Assembly: GCF_900142215.1 (NCBI RefSeq) | Contig: NZ_FRAC01000010.1 | Coordinates: 248,001-312,000 of the forward strand | Length of the DNA: 64,000 nucleotides | From: Anaerocolumna jejuensis DSM 15929 | GTDB lineage: Bacteria > Bacillota > Clostridia > Lachnospirales > Lachnospiraceae | Direction of reading: 5' to 3' | Shown: in pieces, positions 49,417-59,014 of the stretch | How positions within the stretch are numbered: position 1 is the first letter of the stretch | How the letters are laid out: every line of letters starts with the position of its first letter | Program-made: the position numbers and the translations under genes | Notes under the pieces: generated by a model | Database searches by the model: none | What the model was told of the DNA's origin: nothing | What the model saw: the letters and a program-made list of their open reading frames with translations, nothing else

Positions 49417-51987
49417 TTATGATAAATTTACAGATTCCGAGTTTCCATAGCTCGTTTCAGAGGATGCTTTGGAAGCGGAGGCAGGGTCATTAAACTCTGA
49501 ATCTGCAGGATCTGGCATTAAGGTTTCAAGGAGTATGTGAGGCAGCAGCGGCTTACTGTAGATATAGCCTTGTATGATGTCGCACCTGTTCTTTCTTAAG
49601 ACTTCCAGCTGTTCAATTCTTTCAACACCTTCCGCAATAACCTCAAGCTTCATACTGTGGGCAAGATTGATAATACCGGAAGCAATACGGGCATCCTTTT
49701 CGTTGCTGCAGATATTGTTGACAAAGGACTTGTCCATCTTAAGGGTATCGATGGGCATATTGGTCAGATAATTTAAAGAGGAGTAGCCGGTACCAAAGTC
49801 ATCCAGTGAAATCAGTATGCCCAGCTCCTGTAAGGAGGATAGTTGTACCGAGGCATTGGATAAGGAGGATACAAGGGTGCTTTCTGTTACCTCCAATTCC
49901 AGATTTCCGGCAGGCAGGCCGGTTTCTTCCAGGATGTTCTGTATGATTTCTATAAAGTTTGCCTTGCTTAACTGCACACTGGATATATTCACGGAAACAG
50001 TCAGGGAATCAAAGCCGCTGTCAATCAGCTTTTTGTTAAAAAGACAGGCTTCTCTTAATATCCATTCTCCCAGCTCTGTTATCATACCGCTTTCTTCCGC
50101 AATGGGGATAAATTCCTGGGGATACAGCTCCCCCAGCTTTGGATTGCGTATACGCATAAGCGCCTCAAAGCCTGTCATCTTTTCCTTGCGGATATTGTAC
50201 TGGGGCTGGTATACCACGTAGACTTCCTCATTGGCTATTGCATGGCGCAAAACCTCGGTAATCAATGAATTCCGGTTTAATTCCTCCTCCATGGTCACGT
50301 CAAAGAGGGTGTATTTATTCTTTCCCGTATCCTTTGATTTGTACATGGCTATATCGGCATTTTTAATCAGGGAATTATGGGTAAGGCCATTTTTGGGGTA
50401 GAGGGCAATACCGATGCTGAGGGAAACATATATTGCCTCCTCATTAATGTGAAAGGGCGTTTTTAGGGACTCTATGATGGCAGCGGCAAAGTCCGTAGCT
50501 TCTTTCTCATTGTCCAGGTTCTCACGAAAGAGCAGGAACTCATCCCCCCCTGCCCTTGCAAGAATATCGTCATTGGCAGTCAGGGAAAGGAGGTGGGCAG
50601 CGGTCTGGGATAAGAGGTTATCACCATATTCATGGCCCAGTGTATCGTTAACAGTCTTGAAATCATCCAAATCTACAAAATAAACAGCGTGCAGCCTATT
50701 GGAGCCCGGAGAGGCGGAAATGGCCTGGTTCACCCTTTCAATAAAAGCCATTTTATTGGGAAGGTCCGTAAGCACATCATGATAGGCAAGATATTCTATG
50801 TGGTTGTAATTCTGGCGAAGCTGATCTTCCTTGATAATAAGCTCCTCATGCATGGCTGCCAGCTCATTATAGCTGTTTCTTACGATATGCAGCATTTTAT
50901 TTAAGTTTCTTGAAAGCTCTCCAAATTCATTCCGTGATTTGATATTGCTCTGGGCTTTTAAATTTCCTTCCGAAGCCGTTCGGAGGGTGTTCTTCAGCTC
51001 CAGAATAGGCTCCGTATAAAAGGTCGCGATTTTATCGCTTGCCAGGAGCATAACCAAAGAGCAGACTGCAATACCTGTCATAAATATGTATAGTATAATT
51101 CTTGCCAGACTGGTGACGGCACTGGTATCCCGTTTCATAACAAGGACCCAGCCCATATCCTTTAGGATACTGTATCCGTAAATAGTATCAGTGGATTCAA
51201 AGGTATACTGAAAGCTCCCGGTTTCTTCTGCTTTTCCGCTGTAGTAATCCGTTACCAGGCGGCTTAAATGGTCATCTTTAATATTTGTACCGATATATCT
51301 GCTATTGGGATGAAAGATGTAATTGCCGTATTTATCAAGGCAGAAAGTATAGCTGCCCTTGCCGGCGGTCATTGAATTTAAGTAGGTATCAAGACTTGAG
51401 AGGTCCAGGGTGCCGACCAGATACCCAAGAATTTTTTTGTGATTGTTCCGGTCCTTAATGGGACAGCCTATTTCAATAAAGTAATGATAGGAACCGTCTG
51501 TCAGTTTTTTCTTTAAGATTCCGCTGACAGCATTTGCATTGTTTCCGGTTGCTCTCATATAGGTCAAGGACAGGTTGTCCGGCGCTTTTGTATTTATGTC
51601 ATAGCGGTCAGTGCTTAGGATTACGGAATTGCTTTTATCAAAGACCTTTATATTCTGAAAATAGGACAGGGTCCTGCTGCGTCTGTTAAGGAGCTCCATT
51701 GCATTGCCATACAGGGGACTGCCAGATTTTGAAGCAGACTTCGTCAGGGCAAAGGAGGCATACTCATAGATGCTGCTCTCCTGAGCCAGGAGATGAGCTT
51801 CTGTTTGTCTGCTCTCTAACAGTGCCTTAAGGCCTTGGCTGTTGGTTGATGCCGTTTGTTTTAAATTAACCTTCTCTGCCGAAATAAGCCTGTCAGATAT
51901 CATATGAAAGGATAATACTGACAGAAGAATAATTGGCAGGAGTGATAATACAAATAACGTAACCCTGAGATTATTCCTAATAGACAT
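49417..51987 (-). CDS. Membrane GGDEF/EAL protein with extracellular sensor domain
   Basis: About 856 residues. TM1 (LFVLSLLPIILLSVLSFHM), an extracellular double-Cache-like domain (about 35-285; YFIEIGCPIKDRNNHKKILGYLVGTLDLS), TM2 (ILYIFMTGIAVCSLVMLLA), HAMP, a short coiled coil, GGDEF (about 415-575) with intact AGGDEF, and EAL (about 590-835) with intact EALMRIRNP and DDFGTGYSS. Both cyclic-di-GMP synthesis and breakdown motifs look complete. The tail is Ser/Asn-rich. The start is uncertain: ATG 51987, 52020 and a TTG further up are in frame, and none has a good ribosome site. Confidence 0.92.
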   Translation of the reverse strand: MSIRNNLRVTLFVLSLLPIILLSVLSFHMISDRLISAEKVNLKQTASTNSQGLKALLESRQTEAHLLAQESSIYEYASFALTKSASKSGSPLYGNAMELLNRRSRTLSYFQNIKVFDKSNSVILSTDRYDINTKAPDNLSLTYMRATGNNANAVSGILKKKLTDGSYHYFIEIGCPIKDRNNHKKILGYLVGTLDLSSLDTYLNSMTAGKGSYTFCLDKYGNYIFHPNSRYIGTNIKDDHLSRLVTDYYSGKAEETGSFQYTFESTDTIYGYSILKDMGWVLVMKRDTSAVTSLARIILYIFMTGIAVCSLVMLLASDKIATFYTEPILELKNTLRTASEGNLKAQSNIKSRNEFGELSRNLNKMLHIVRNSYNELAAMHEELIIKEDQLRQNYNHIEYLAYHDVLTDLPNKMAFIERVNQAISASPGSNRLHAVYFVDLDDFKTVNDTLGHEYGDNLLSQTAAHLLSLTANDDILARAGGDEFLLFRENLDNEKEATDFAAAIIESLKTPFHINEEAIYVSLSIGIALYPKNGLTHNSLIKNADIAMYKSKDTGKNKYTLFDVTMEEELNRNSLITEVLRHAIANEEVYVVYQPQYNIRKEKMTGFEALMRIRNPKLGELYPQEFIPIAEESGMITELGEWILREACLFNKKLIDSGFDSLTVSVNISSVQLSKANFIEIIQNILEETGLPAGNLELEVTESTLVSSLSNASVQLSSLQELGILISLDDFGTGYSSLNYLTNMPIDTLKMDKSFVNNICSNEKDARIASGIINLAHSMKLEVIAEGVERIEQLEVLRKNRCDIIQGYIYSKPLLPHILLETLMPDPADSEFNDPASASKASSETSYGNSESVNLS

Positions 51988-52194
51988 AACGGTCTTCTTT
52001 CTAATGTAATTATTTAACATATTACCAAAAATGGGGCAAAAAAGCAATAAAATTGGTAATAATACTATAAATTTTAGTTGAAAAAGCTTGCGGTAACAGG
52101 TATACTTGTACAGTAGTTACCTTAACTGCTGTTTTGAAACAGCAGACTTTTCTTACTTAAATGGAATTACAGGAAAAACAGAACGGAGAATACA

Positions 52195-53328
52195 ATGTAC
52201 AAGTTACTGGCAAAAGACGGAAGAGCCAAAAGGGGAGAATTTCACACCGTACATGGCACAATACAGACCCCGGTCTTTATGAATGTCGGAACAACAGCTG
52301 CAATAAAGGGAGCAGTGTCCACTCAGGATTTGCAGGAGATGAAAACCCAGGTAGAATTATCCAATACCTACCATCTTCATGTCAGACCGGGGGATGAGGT
52401 TATAAAAAAACTCGGAGGACTTCATAAATTTATGGTATGGGACAAACCCATACTGACGGATTCCGGCGGGTTTCAGGTATTTTCTCTGGCCGGACTTAGA
52501 AAGATCAAGGAAGAAGGAGTTTATTTCAACTCTCATGTGGACGGCAGAAAGATCTTTATGGGACCGGAAGAGAGCATGAGGATACAGTCGAATCTCGCTT
52601 CCACCATTGCCATGGCATTTGACGAATGCCCGCCCCATCCGGCAGAAAGAAGCTATATGCAGGATTCTGTGGACAGGACAACCAGATGGCTTATCCGCTG
52701 CAGGGAAGAGCTTAACAGGCTGAATACCCTTGAGGATACCATTAATAAGAACCAGATGCTCTTTGGTATTAACCAGGGCGGTACCTATAGGGATATCCGC
52801 ATCGAGCATGCCAAGAGGATATCGGAGCTGGATTTGAATGGATATGCATTAGGAGGGCTGGCAGTAGGTGAAAGTCATGCAGAAATGTATTATATAATAG
52901 AGGAGACAATGCCTTACCTGCCTTTGGAGAAGCCAACTTACCTGATGGGAGTGGGAACACCGGAGAATATACTGGAGTCCGTTGAAAGAGGTGTTGACTT
53001 TTTTGACTGTGTTTACCCGGCCAGAAACGGAAGGCATGGACACGCCTATACCAATCATGGTAAAATGAATCTGTTGAATGCAAAGTATGAATTAGATTCT
53101 GCCCCTATTGAAGAGGGATGCGGCTGTCCTGTATGCAGGCACTACAGCAGAGCATACATCAGACACCTGCTAAAGGCAAAGGAAATGCTGGGATTAAGGC
53201 TTATGGTAACCCATAATCTTTATTTTTATAATAATATGATGGAAGAAATCCGTGGTGCCATTGAAGAACAAAGGTATGCGGAATACAAGAAAAACAAGCT
53301 GAATGGCTTTGCCCAAGGCGAGGAATAA
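52195..53328 (+). CDS. tgt: Queuine tRNA-ribosyltransferase
   Basis: 377 residues. It exchanges guanine-34 for preQ1 in tRNAs with GUN anticodons. Motifs seen: LSNTYHLHVRPGDE, the catalytic Asp in ILTDSGGFQVFSL, GINQGGTYRDIR, GGLAVGE, the second Asp in FFDCVYPARNGRHGHA, and the zinc set CGCPVCRHYSRAYIRHL. GGAGA precedes ATG 52195. Directly followed by yajC, a common arrangement. Confidence 0.98.
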   Translation: MYKLLAKDGRAKRGEFHTVHGTIQTPVFMNVGTTAAIKGAVSTQDLQEMKTQVELSNTYHLHVRPGDEVIKKLGGLHKFMVWDKPILTDSGGFQVFSLAGLRKIKEEGVYFNSHVDGRKIFMGPEESMRIQSNLASTIAMAFDECPPHPAERSYMQDSVDRTTRWLIRCREELNRLNTLEDTINKNQMLFGINQGGTYRDIRIEHAKRISELDLNGYALGGLAVGESHAEMYYIIEETMPYLPLEKPTYLMGVGTPENILESVERGVDFFDCVYPARNGRHGHAYTNHGKMNLLNAKYELDSAPIEEGCGCPVCRHYSRAYIRHLLKAKEMLGLRLMVTHNLYFYNNMMEEIRGAIEEQRYAEYKKNKLNGFAQGEE

Positions 53329-53361
53329 AAATAAGAATAATTATTTTGTAGGAGGAACAAT

Positions 53362-53700
53362 ATGCAATTTGGAATTTTAACAGGAGGCGCTCAGGGAGCT
53401 ATGCCCTTAGCTACCTTGGTAATGTGGATTGTAGTTATGGTAGGTATCTTTTACTTTATGGCAATCCGTCCCCAGAAAAAGCAGCAAAAGAAAATGGATG
53501 CAATGATGTCTACGCTGGAAAACGGTGACAGCGTTTTGACTTCCGGTGGTTTTTTCGGAGTTGTTATCGATGTAATGGAGGATGTTGTTATTGTAGAATT
53601 CGGCAATAACAAAAACTGCCGTATCCCTATGAAGAAAACTGCCATTGCAGAGATTGAAAAGCCTCAGTCCGCAATCACTGCAAAAGAAACAAAGGAATAA
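53362..53700 (+). CDS. yajC: Preprotein translocase subunit YajC
   Basis: 112 residues: one N-terminal membrane segment (LATLVMWIVVMVGIFYFMAIRPQKKQQKK) and the cytoplasmic YajC domain (LENGDSVLTSGGFFGVVIDVMEDVVIVEF). An accessory subunit of the Sec-DF complex. AGGAGG precedes ATG 53362. Its transcript ends in a hairpin shared with the convergent PHP gene. Confidence 0.96.
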   Translation: MQFGILTGGAQGAMPLATLVMWIVVMVGIFYFMAIRPQKKQQKKMDAMMSTLENGDSVLTSGGFFGVVIDVMEDVVIVEFGNNKNCRIPMKKTAIAEIEKPQSAITAKETKE

Positions 53701-53728
53701 AACAACAAAGAAAACAAGAGAAATATAA

Positions 53729-53760
53729 AAGGTCCCTGTGATTACAGGGGCCTTGTTTTT
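53729..53760. terminator. Terminator between convergent yajC and PHP genes
   Basis: AAGGTCCCTGT and ACAGGGGCCTT with a 4-nt loop, then GTTTTT on plus; on minus it overlaps the end of the PHP gene. Confidence 0.85.
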
Positions 53761-54611
53761 AAGCGGTTTTCCAAAGGCTCTAAAAGGGCTTCCGGTATTT
53801 GCAGGTTGCCTTTTCCGGAGCCTAGAGCAATATCCGGCTTGTTATTACCATGGAAATCAGAGCCGCCGGTTATGACAAGATTATAACGGCCGGCAAACCT
53901 TCTGACAATACCCTCATCAAAGCCGGTATTCATGGAATAGATTGCTTCGATGCCGTCCAGGCCATACTCTGCAAAGAGGGCGATCATCTCATCCAGCTGT
54001 TCCAGATTGTATTTATAAAGAAGAGGATGAGCGAGAACGGCAAGGCCTCCTGCCTGATGGATAAGGGAGATAGCCTTTTCGGGGGAAAGATAATCCCTTG
54101 GAACATAATAAGGAGAGGAATCGTTTAAATACTTGTCAAAGGCTTCCTTGGTTGTCTTGGTATATCTGTGTTCCACCATATATTTGGCGAAATGTGCTCT
54201 TGTAAGAACGGCTTCTCCTTCCGAAGCCTTTAATTTTTCTACGGTAATATCAATTCCTGCGCTGCGCAGATTGGCGGTCATCTTTTCATTCCGTTCATCC
54301 CGTTTCAGGAGGGCGGTATGGAGAGCTTCTTTTAAGAGGCTGTTTTCGGTATCAAGAAATAGACCCAGTACATGAACATCTCTATTGTTGTAAGCTACAG
54401 AAATTTCTGCACCAGGGATAACCCTTAAGGGGTTTGCAGAGCTGGACACTACCAGAGCGGCTGCCTGGGCTTCCTCGATTCCGGATAAGGTATCATGATC
54501 AGTCAAAGCAATGGCAGAAAGGGACAGGGAAGCTGCAAGCTCAACAACCTCTGTGGGCGACAAGGTACCGTCTGAGGCATTGGAATGTACATGCAAATCA
54601 ATATAATTCAT
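53742..54611 (-). CDS. PHP-domain phosphoesterase (RNase AM / nucleoside bisphosphate phosphatase-like)
   Basis: 289 residues. The PHP metal site is complete: DLHVHSNASDGTLSP, ALTDHDTLSG, IPGAEIS, LAHP and GGSDFHGNN. It matches the TrpH/YciV group, which removes phosphate from nucleoside 3',5'-bisphosphates and can trim 5' ends of RNA. ATG at 54611 follows AAAGGTGG on the minus strand; an upstream in-frame ATG is less likely. Confidence 0.9.
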   Translation of the reverse strand: MNYIDLHVHSNASDGTLSPTEVVELAASLSLSAIALTDHDTLSGIEEAQAAALVVSSSANPLRVIPGAEISVAYNNRDVHVLGLFLDTENSLLKEALHTALLKRDERNEKMTANLRSAGIDITVEKLKASEGEAVLTRAHFAKYMVEHRYTKTTKEAFDKYLNDSSPYYVPRDYLSPEKAISLIHQAGGLAVLAHPLLYKYNLEQLDEMIALFAEYGLDGIEAIYSMNTGFDEGIVRRFAGRYNLVITGGSDFHGNNKPDIALGSGKGNLQIPEALLEPLENRLKTRPL

Positions 54612-54781
54612 AAGAACCACCTTTCTACATACAACCAGAGTTGAATGCTTTTTCAACATATCTGTCAATACAAGCATTTTAACCTTTTTGCCCTAACTTT
54701 ACAACCTTAAATTTAGCAGTCTTAAGCATATACAAAGGAAAAACTTAATATATTACTGTATAAAGCAATCGGAGGTGTTTC

Positions 54782-55156
54782 ATGGACAAAGTACTTCACC
54801 GGAATTCAAGGGTTACCGTAATATTAAAGAATCTGTTATTATCTTATGTCGTAACAGGGCTTATGCTGTTAGTGCTGTCCTTACTAATGCTGAAAATGGA
54901 TGTTTCAAATAAGATTTTAAGCGGCGGTATTACAGTCACGTATATTTTATCAACCTTTTTAGGAGGCTTCCTGTTTGGTAAAAGTGCTTCCCAGAAAAGG
55001 TTTCTCTGGGGGCTGTTAATCGGAGCCTTGTATTTTGTAATTCTGTTTCTCATATCCGTTCTTACCGGTTCCGTAATGGGAATGGAGGCATCCAGGGTCC
55101 TTACCGTAATGCTGCTCTGTATATTTGGGGGAATGCTGGGCGGCATGTTATCCTGA
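54782..55156 (+). CDS. TIGR04086 family membrane protein
   Basis: 124 residues with four hydrophobic segments; begins with a short basic N-terminus and then ILKNLLLSYVVTGLMLLVLSLLMLKM, VTYILSTFLGGFLFGKSASQKRFLWGLLIGALYF and LLCIFGGMLGGMLS. It matches the family that sits beside SCIFF peptide genes in Clostridia; its role is unknown. GGAGG precedes ATG 54782. A hairpin ACTGCAGG/CCTGCAGT follows at about 55186-55205. Confidence 0.8.
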   Translation: MDKVLHRNSRVTVILKNLLLSYVVTGLMLLVLSLLMLKMDVSNKILSGGITVTYILSTFLGGFLFGKSASQKRFLWGLLIGALYFVILFLISVLTGSVMGMEASRVLTVMLLCIFGGMLGGMLS

Positions 55157-55295
55157 AGGCATTCCATCTTTTCATTTAGGCAGTACTGCAGGCAAGCCTG
55201 CAGTAAAAAAAATCTTTTCATCTTCATTTGGATATGATATAATAGATGCGGATATTGACATGATAAAATATCAAGGAATAAGAAGGAGGAACATC

Positions 55296-55436
55296 ATGAA
55301 ACGTATTAAGACTTTAAATACAAGAAACCTGAAAGAATCCATGAAAAAGGGCGGCTGCGGCGAGTGCCAGACTTCCTGCCAGTCAGCATGTAAGACATCC
55401 TGCACAGTAGGAAACCAGAGCTGTGAGAATCAGTAA
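55296..55436 (+). CDS. scfA: SCIFF ranthipeptide precursor (six cysteines in forty-five residues)
   Basis: 46 residues: a basic leader MKRIKTLNTRNLKESMKKGG and a core with six Cys and interspersed Thr/Ser (CGECQTSCQSACKTSC, then TVGNQSC). It is the substrate of a radical SAM maturase that links Cys sulfur to residue side chains (thioether bonds). The maturase gene follows 230 bp downstream. TATAAT with TG extension at 55236-55243 is the likely promoter; AGGAGG precedes ATG 55296. Confidence 0.95.
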   Translation: MKRIKTLNTRNLKESMKKGGCGECQTSCQSACKTSCTVGNQSCENQ

Positions 55437-55470
55437 TTATACGCAAGTATAATATACATAGTAATGAAAA

Positions 55471-55496
55471 ATTGCTTATAAATATTTATAAGCAAT
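55471..55496. repeat. 26-bp perfect palindrome
   Basis: ATTGCTTATAAAT followed directly by its complement ATTTATAAGCAAT, just after scfA. It may slow decay of the scfA message or serve as a weak terminator. Confidence 0.7.
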
Positions 55497-55555
55497 CCTG
55501 CAAACCCGATTACATTGCATGCCGCATCTGGATACAGTTGTGGCACTGCCATAAA

Positions 55556-55604
55556 TCACCCATGCATATCACAAGCTTGCTTATGATACTGCATAAATAG
55601 AAAC
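55556..55604 (+). repeat. Dispersed ~50-bp intergenic motif, copy 3
   Basis: CACCCATGCATATCACAAGC followed by TTGCTTATGATACTGCATAA. It aligns with 36637-36691 and, inverted, 42141-42186. It lies between scfA and scfB, just before a hairpin AAGCAGCG/CGCTGCTT (55606-55630). Confidence 0.55.
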
Positions 55605-55669
55605 TAAGCAGCGTCTTATGGTCGCTGCTTATTCCTTGTGTATGGAATTGCACATAGAAGGAGGAAAAA

Positions 55670-57145
55670 TTGGTTCATCAGTATAAAAACAACGGATATA
55701 ATATCGTGCTGGATGTTAACAGCGGCATGATTCATGTGGTAGATGATTTGATCTATGACATTATAGAGCTGTATAAAGAAATGAAAAAAGATGGAAAGCA
55801 TATGGTTTCAGAACAAGAGAAAGAAACCATCATCAATACATTATCGTTAAAGTATAAAAAACAGGAGTATGCCAGCCTGTTTGAAGAATACGGCAAAAAG
55901 GAAGGCACGGTAGCAGCTGCGGTGAGAGAAGCAGTAAGCGAAGTGGAGGAGCTGATAACAGAAGGAGCTCTTTTTACAGAGGATATTTACGAGAATTACA
56001 TATCGGAGTTTAAATCCCGCTCAACCGTAGTAAAGGCATTGTGCCTTCACATAGCCCATGACTGTAACCTTGCCTGCAAATATTGCTTTGCGGAAGAAGG
56101 AGAGTACCATGGAAGACGTGCTCTGATGAGCTATGAAGTGGGAAAACAGGCACTGGATTTCCTTATAGCCAGTTCCGGTAACCGGAAGAATCTTGAGGTG
56201 GACTTCTTCGGCGGTGAGCCCTTAATGAATTTTGATGTGGTAAAGAGGCTTGTGGAATACGGCAGAGAGCAGGAAAAAATCCATAATAAGAAATTCCGTT
56301 TTACACTCACTACAAATGGTATTCTTTTAAATGATGAGGTTATGGAATTCGCCAACAAGGAAATGGGAAATGTGGTATTAAGCATTGACGGACGGAAGGA
56401 AATAAATGACCTTATGCGCCCTGCAAGAAACGGAAAGAGCAGCTATGATGTCATTCTTCCCAAATTCGAGAAGCTTGCGGAAAGCAGAAATCAGAACAAT
56501 TATTACGTAAGAGGAACCTTTACCCATAATAACCTGGACTTTTCCGAAGATGTGAAGCATCTGGCAGAGCTGGGCTTTAAACAGATATCCGTAGAGCCTG
56601 TGGTAGCGCTTCCTGAAGAAAGCTATGCCATAAAGGAAGAGGATGTGGAGAAAATCTATGAAGAGTATGATAAACTGGCAGCCTATATTCTGAAAAAGAG
56701 ACAGGAGGGAGATGGCTTTAATTTCTTCCACTTTATGATAGATTTATCCGGAGGTCCCTGTGTTGCAAAACGCCTGTCCGGCTGCGGCTCAGGAACGGAA
56801 TACCTGGCAGTAACGCCCTGGGGAGATTTATACCCCTGTCATCAGTTCGTAGGGGAAGAAGAGTACCTGATGGGAACTGTCTTTGAAGGGATTAAGAAAA
56901 TAGAGCTGCAGGAGGAATTCAGAGGCTGTAATGTATATTCCAAGGATAAATGCAAGGACTGCTTTGCCAAGTTCTATTGCAGCGGAGGCTGTGCTGCCAA
57001 TGCCTATAAGTTCCATGGCAGTATCAATGATGCATATGATATCGGCTGTAAGCTGGAAAGAAAACGTGTGGAATGTGCCCTTATGATAAAGGCAGCAGAG
57101 GCAGCCCTTTCTGAGGAAGCAGAGGAACTGGAAGCGACTCTTTGA
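55670..57145 (+). CDS. scfB: Radical SAM/SPASM SCIFF maturase
   Basis: 491 residues. An N-terminal peptide-recognition domain (about 1-110, RRE-like), a radical SAM core with the CX3CX2C cluster CNLACKYC and the GGEP motif (FFGGEPLMNF), and a SPASM domain with auxiliary-cluster Cys (GPCVAKRLSGCG, CHQF, CKDCFAKFYCSGGCAANAY). It installs thioether crosslinks in ScfA in the cytosol. TTG 55670 is chosen because AGGAGG is 5 nt upstream. A terminator follows. Confidence 0.96.
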   Translation: MVHQYKNNGYNIVLDVNSGMIHVVDDLIYDIIELYKEMKKDGKHMVSEQEKETIINTLSLKYKKQEYASLFEEYGKKEGTVAAAVREAVSEVEELITEGALFTEDIYENYISEFKSRSTVVKALCLHIAHDCNLACKYCFAEEGEYHGRRALMSYEVGKQALDFLIASSGNRKNLEVDFFGGEPLMNFDVVKRLVEYGREQEKIHNKKFRFTLTTNGILLNDEVMEFANKEMGNVVLSIDGRKEINDLMRPARNGKSSYDVILPKFEKLAESRNQNNYYVRGTFTHNNLDFSEDVKHLAELGFKQISVEPVVALPEESYAIKEEDVEKIYEEYDKLAAYILKKRQEGDGFNFFHFMIDLSGGPCVAKRLSGCGSGTEYLAVTPWGDLYPCHQFVGEEEYLMGTVFEGIKKIELQEEFRGCNVYSKDKCKDCFAKFYCSGGCAANAYKFHGSINDAYDIGCKLERKRVECALMIKAAEAALSEEAEELEATL

Positions 57146-57155
57146 TGTATATATG

Positions 57156-57227
57156 AACCGGAAGAATGCCTGTCCGGCTGTCTGAATCTGATTCGCAGCC
57201 CGGTACAGGCATTTCCCGGTTTTCTAG
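57156..57227 (+). terminator. Terminator after scfB
   Basis: Long hairpin with ACCGG, ATGCCTGT and CCGGCTG arms, followed by TTTTC. Confidence 0.75.
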
Positions 57228-57247
57228 CTTAACAGAAAGGATACACC

Positions 57248-59014
57248 ATGGAAAAGTGGGTACTTAGGAATAAAAAGGCAGATTTTGAAGCCATTATGAA
57301 AAGACATGGCATCAGTGAATGCCTTGCAAGACTACTTGTAAACAGAGGCCTTACAGAGGAAATGGACATAGACCTTTATCTGAATCCTGACTATCAAAAT
57401 ACATACAGTCCCTACACTATGAAGGATCTGACGAAAGCCTGCAAAATATTAGAGGATAAGATAGACAGCTCTCTTCCCATCCGGATCGTCGGAGATTATG
57501 ATGTGGACGGAGTTTCTTCTACCTATATACTCTATAAGGCATTAACTCTGTGCGGAGCCAGGGTGGATTATGAGATTCCCGACCGTATTAAGGACGGCTA
57601 TGGAATTAATGAGCATATAATTGACGGGGCTTATGAAGCTGGGATAGATACCATAATAACCTGTGATAACGGAATTGCTGCCCTGGAACAGGTAAAGAAG
57701 GCAAAACGTCTTGGGATGACGGTTATTGTGACGGACCATCATGATATTCCTTTTGTAATGGAAGAGGAAAAAAGATATCTGCTGCCCGAGGCAGATGCTG
57801 TTGTAAACCCCAAGCAGGAGGAATGTCCCTATCCCTTTAAGCAGCTTTGCGGAGCGGCAGTAGCGTATAAGCTGATGGAAGTCCTTTATAAAAGCAGACA
57901 GATAGGAGAGGCAGAGCTGGTACCTTTGCGGGAAGTTGTTGCAATTGCTACTGTTTGTGATGTAATGGAGCTTACAGGGGAAAACCGTATCCTGGTAAAG
58001 AAAGGGCTTGAGCTTCTTAGAAAGACAAAGAATCAAGGTCTTAGGGCTCTTATGGAGAAGAACGGAATTGCTGTAGAGAACCTGTCTTCTTACCATTTGG
58101 GCTTTGTTATCGGCCCCTGTCTTAATGCGGGAGGAAGGCTTGATACTGCGAAAAAGGGTCTGAGGCTCCTGCTGTCGGAGAGTAAGGAAGAGGCGGATAA
58201 AAGGGCTGAAGAATTGAAAGGTCTAAATGATTTGCGGAAGCAGATGACGGAAGAAGGCATTTTAAAGGCGGTTTCCATGATAGAGAGCTCCGCCCTAAAG
58301 GAAGACAGGGTATTGGTGGTCTATTTGCAGGACTGCCATGAAAGCCTTGCCGGCATCATAGCAGGAAGAATAAGAGAAAAATATAATAAGCCGGCTATTG
58401 TACTAACCAGTGCCCATGAGATGGTAAAGGGGTCCGGGCGGTCCATAGAAAAGTATAATATGTACGAAGAGCTTACCGCTTCCGGTAAGTACCTGGTGAA
58501 ATTCGGAGGACATCCCATGGCTGCCGGTATGTCTCTTGCCTTCGAATCAGTGGAGCCCTTTCGCATCAGCTTAAATAATAATACCACGCTGACGGAAGAA
58601 GACCTGATTCCCAAGGTAGTAATTGATGTAGTGCTTCCCCTGGGATTAATTACAGAGGAGCTGATAGAAGAAATTAAAATCCTGGAACCCTTTGGAAAGG
58701 GAAATGAAAAGCCGCTGTTTGCAGACAGAAGCCTGAAGGTAATAAAGCTTGCAGTCATTGGAAAGAACAAAAATGTCATAAAGCTTTTGGTAAGAAATCA
58801 GTATGGCAAGGAAATGGATGCCCTGTACTTTGGTGATACGGAGGGCTTTCTTGAGGCGCTTTCTGATGCCTACGGCCAGAATGAGGTGGACAGGGCCTTC
58901 CAAAATAGAGATAATAAGCTAAAGCTTTCATTGACCTACTATCCTTCTGTAAATGAATATAACGGAAGCCGCAGCCTTCAGATAATCATACAGAATTATC
59001 TTCCGGAGAAGTGA
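57248..59014 (+). CDS. recJ: Single-strand DNA exonuclease RecJ
   Basis: 588 residues: a DHH domain with IVGDYDVDGVSST, TCDNGIA and VTDHHDIP, VNPKQEECPYPFKQLCGAAVAYKL, then DHHA1 with GRSIEKYN and FGGHPMAAGMS, and an OB-like C-terminus. It digests 5' single-stranded DNA in recombination and repair. AGAAAGGA precedes ATG 57248. The last codons and the stop lie in the first unit of a 44-bp tandem repeat. Confidence 0.96.
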   Translation: MEKWVLRNKKADFEAIMKRHGISECLARLLVNRGLTEEMDIDLYLNPDYQNTYSPYTMKDLTKACKILEDKIDSSLPIRIVGDYDVDGVSSTYILYKALTLCGARVDYEIPDRIKDGYGINEHIIDGAYEAGIDTIITCDNGIAALEQVKKAKRLGMTVIVTDHHDIPFVMEEEKRYLLPEADAVVNPKQEECPYPFKQLCGAAVAYKLMEVLYKSRQIGEAELVPLREVVAIATVCDVMELTGENRILVKKGLELLRKTKNQGLRALMEKNGIAVENLSSYHLGFVIGPCLNAGGRLDTAKKGLRLLLSESKEEADKRAEELKGLNDLRKQMTEEGILKAVSMIESSALKEDRVLVVYLQDCHESLAGIIAGRIREKYNKPAIVLTSAHEMVKGSGRSIEKYNMYEELTASGKYLVKFGGHPMAAGMSLAFESVEPFRISLNNNTTLTEEDLIPKVVIDVVLPLGLITEELIEEIKILEPFGKGNEKPLFADRSLKVIKLAVIGKNKNVIKLLVRNQYGKEMDALYFGDTEGFLEALSDAYGQNEVDRAFQNRDNKLKLSLTYYPSVNEYNGSRSLQIIIQNYLPEK

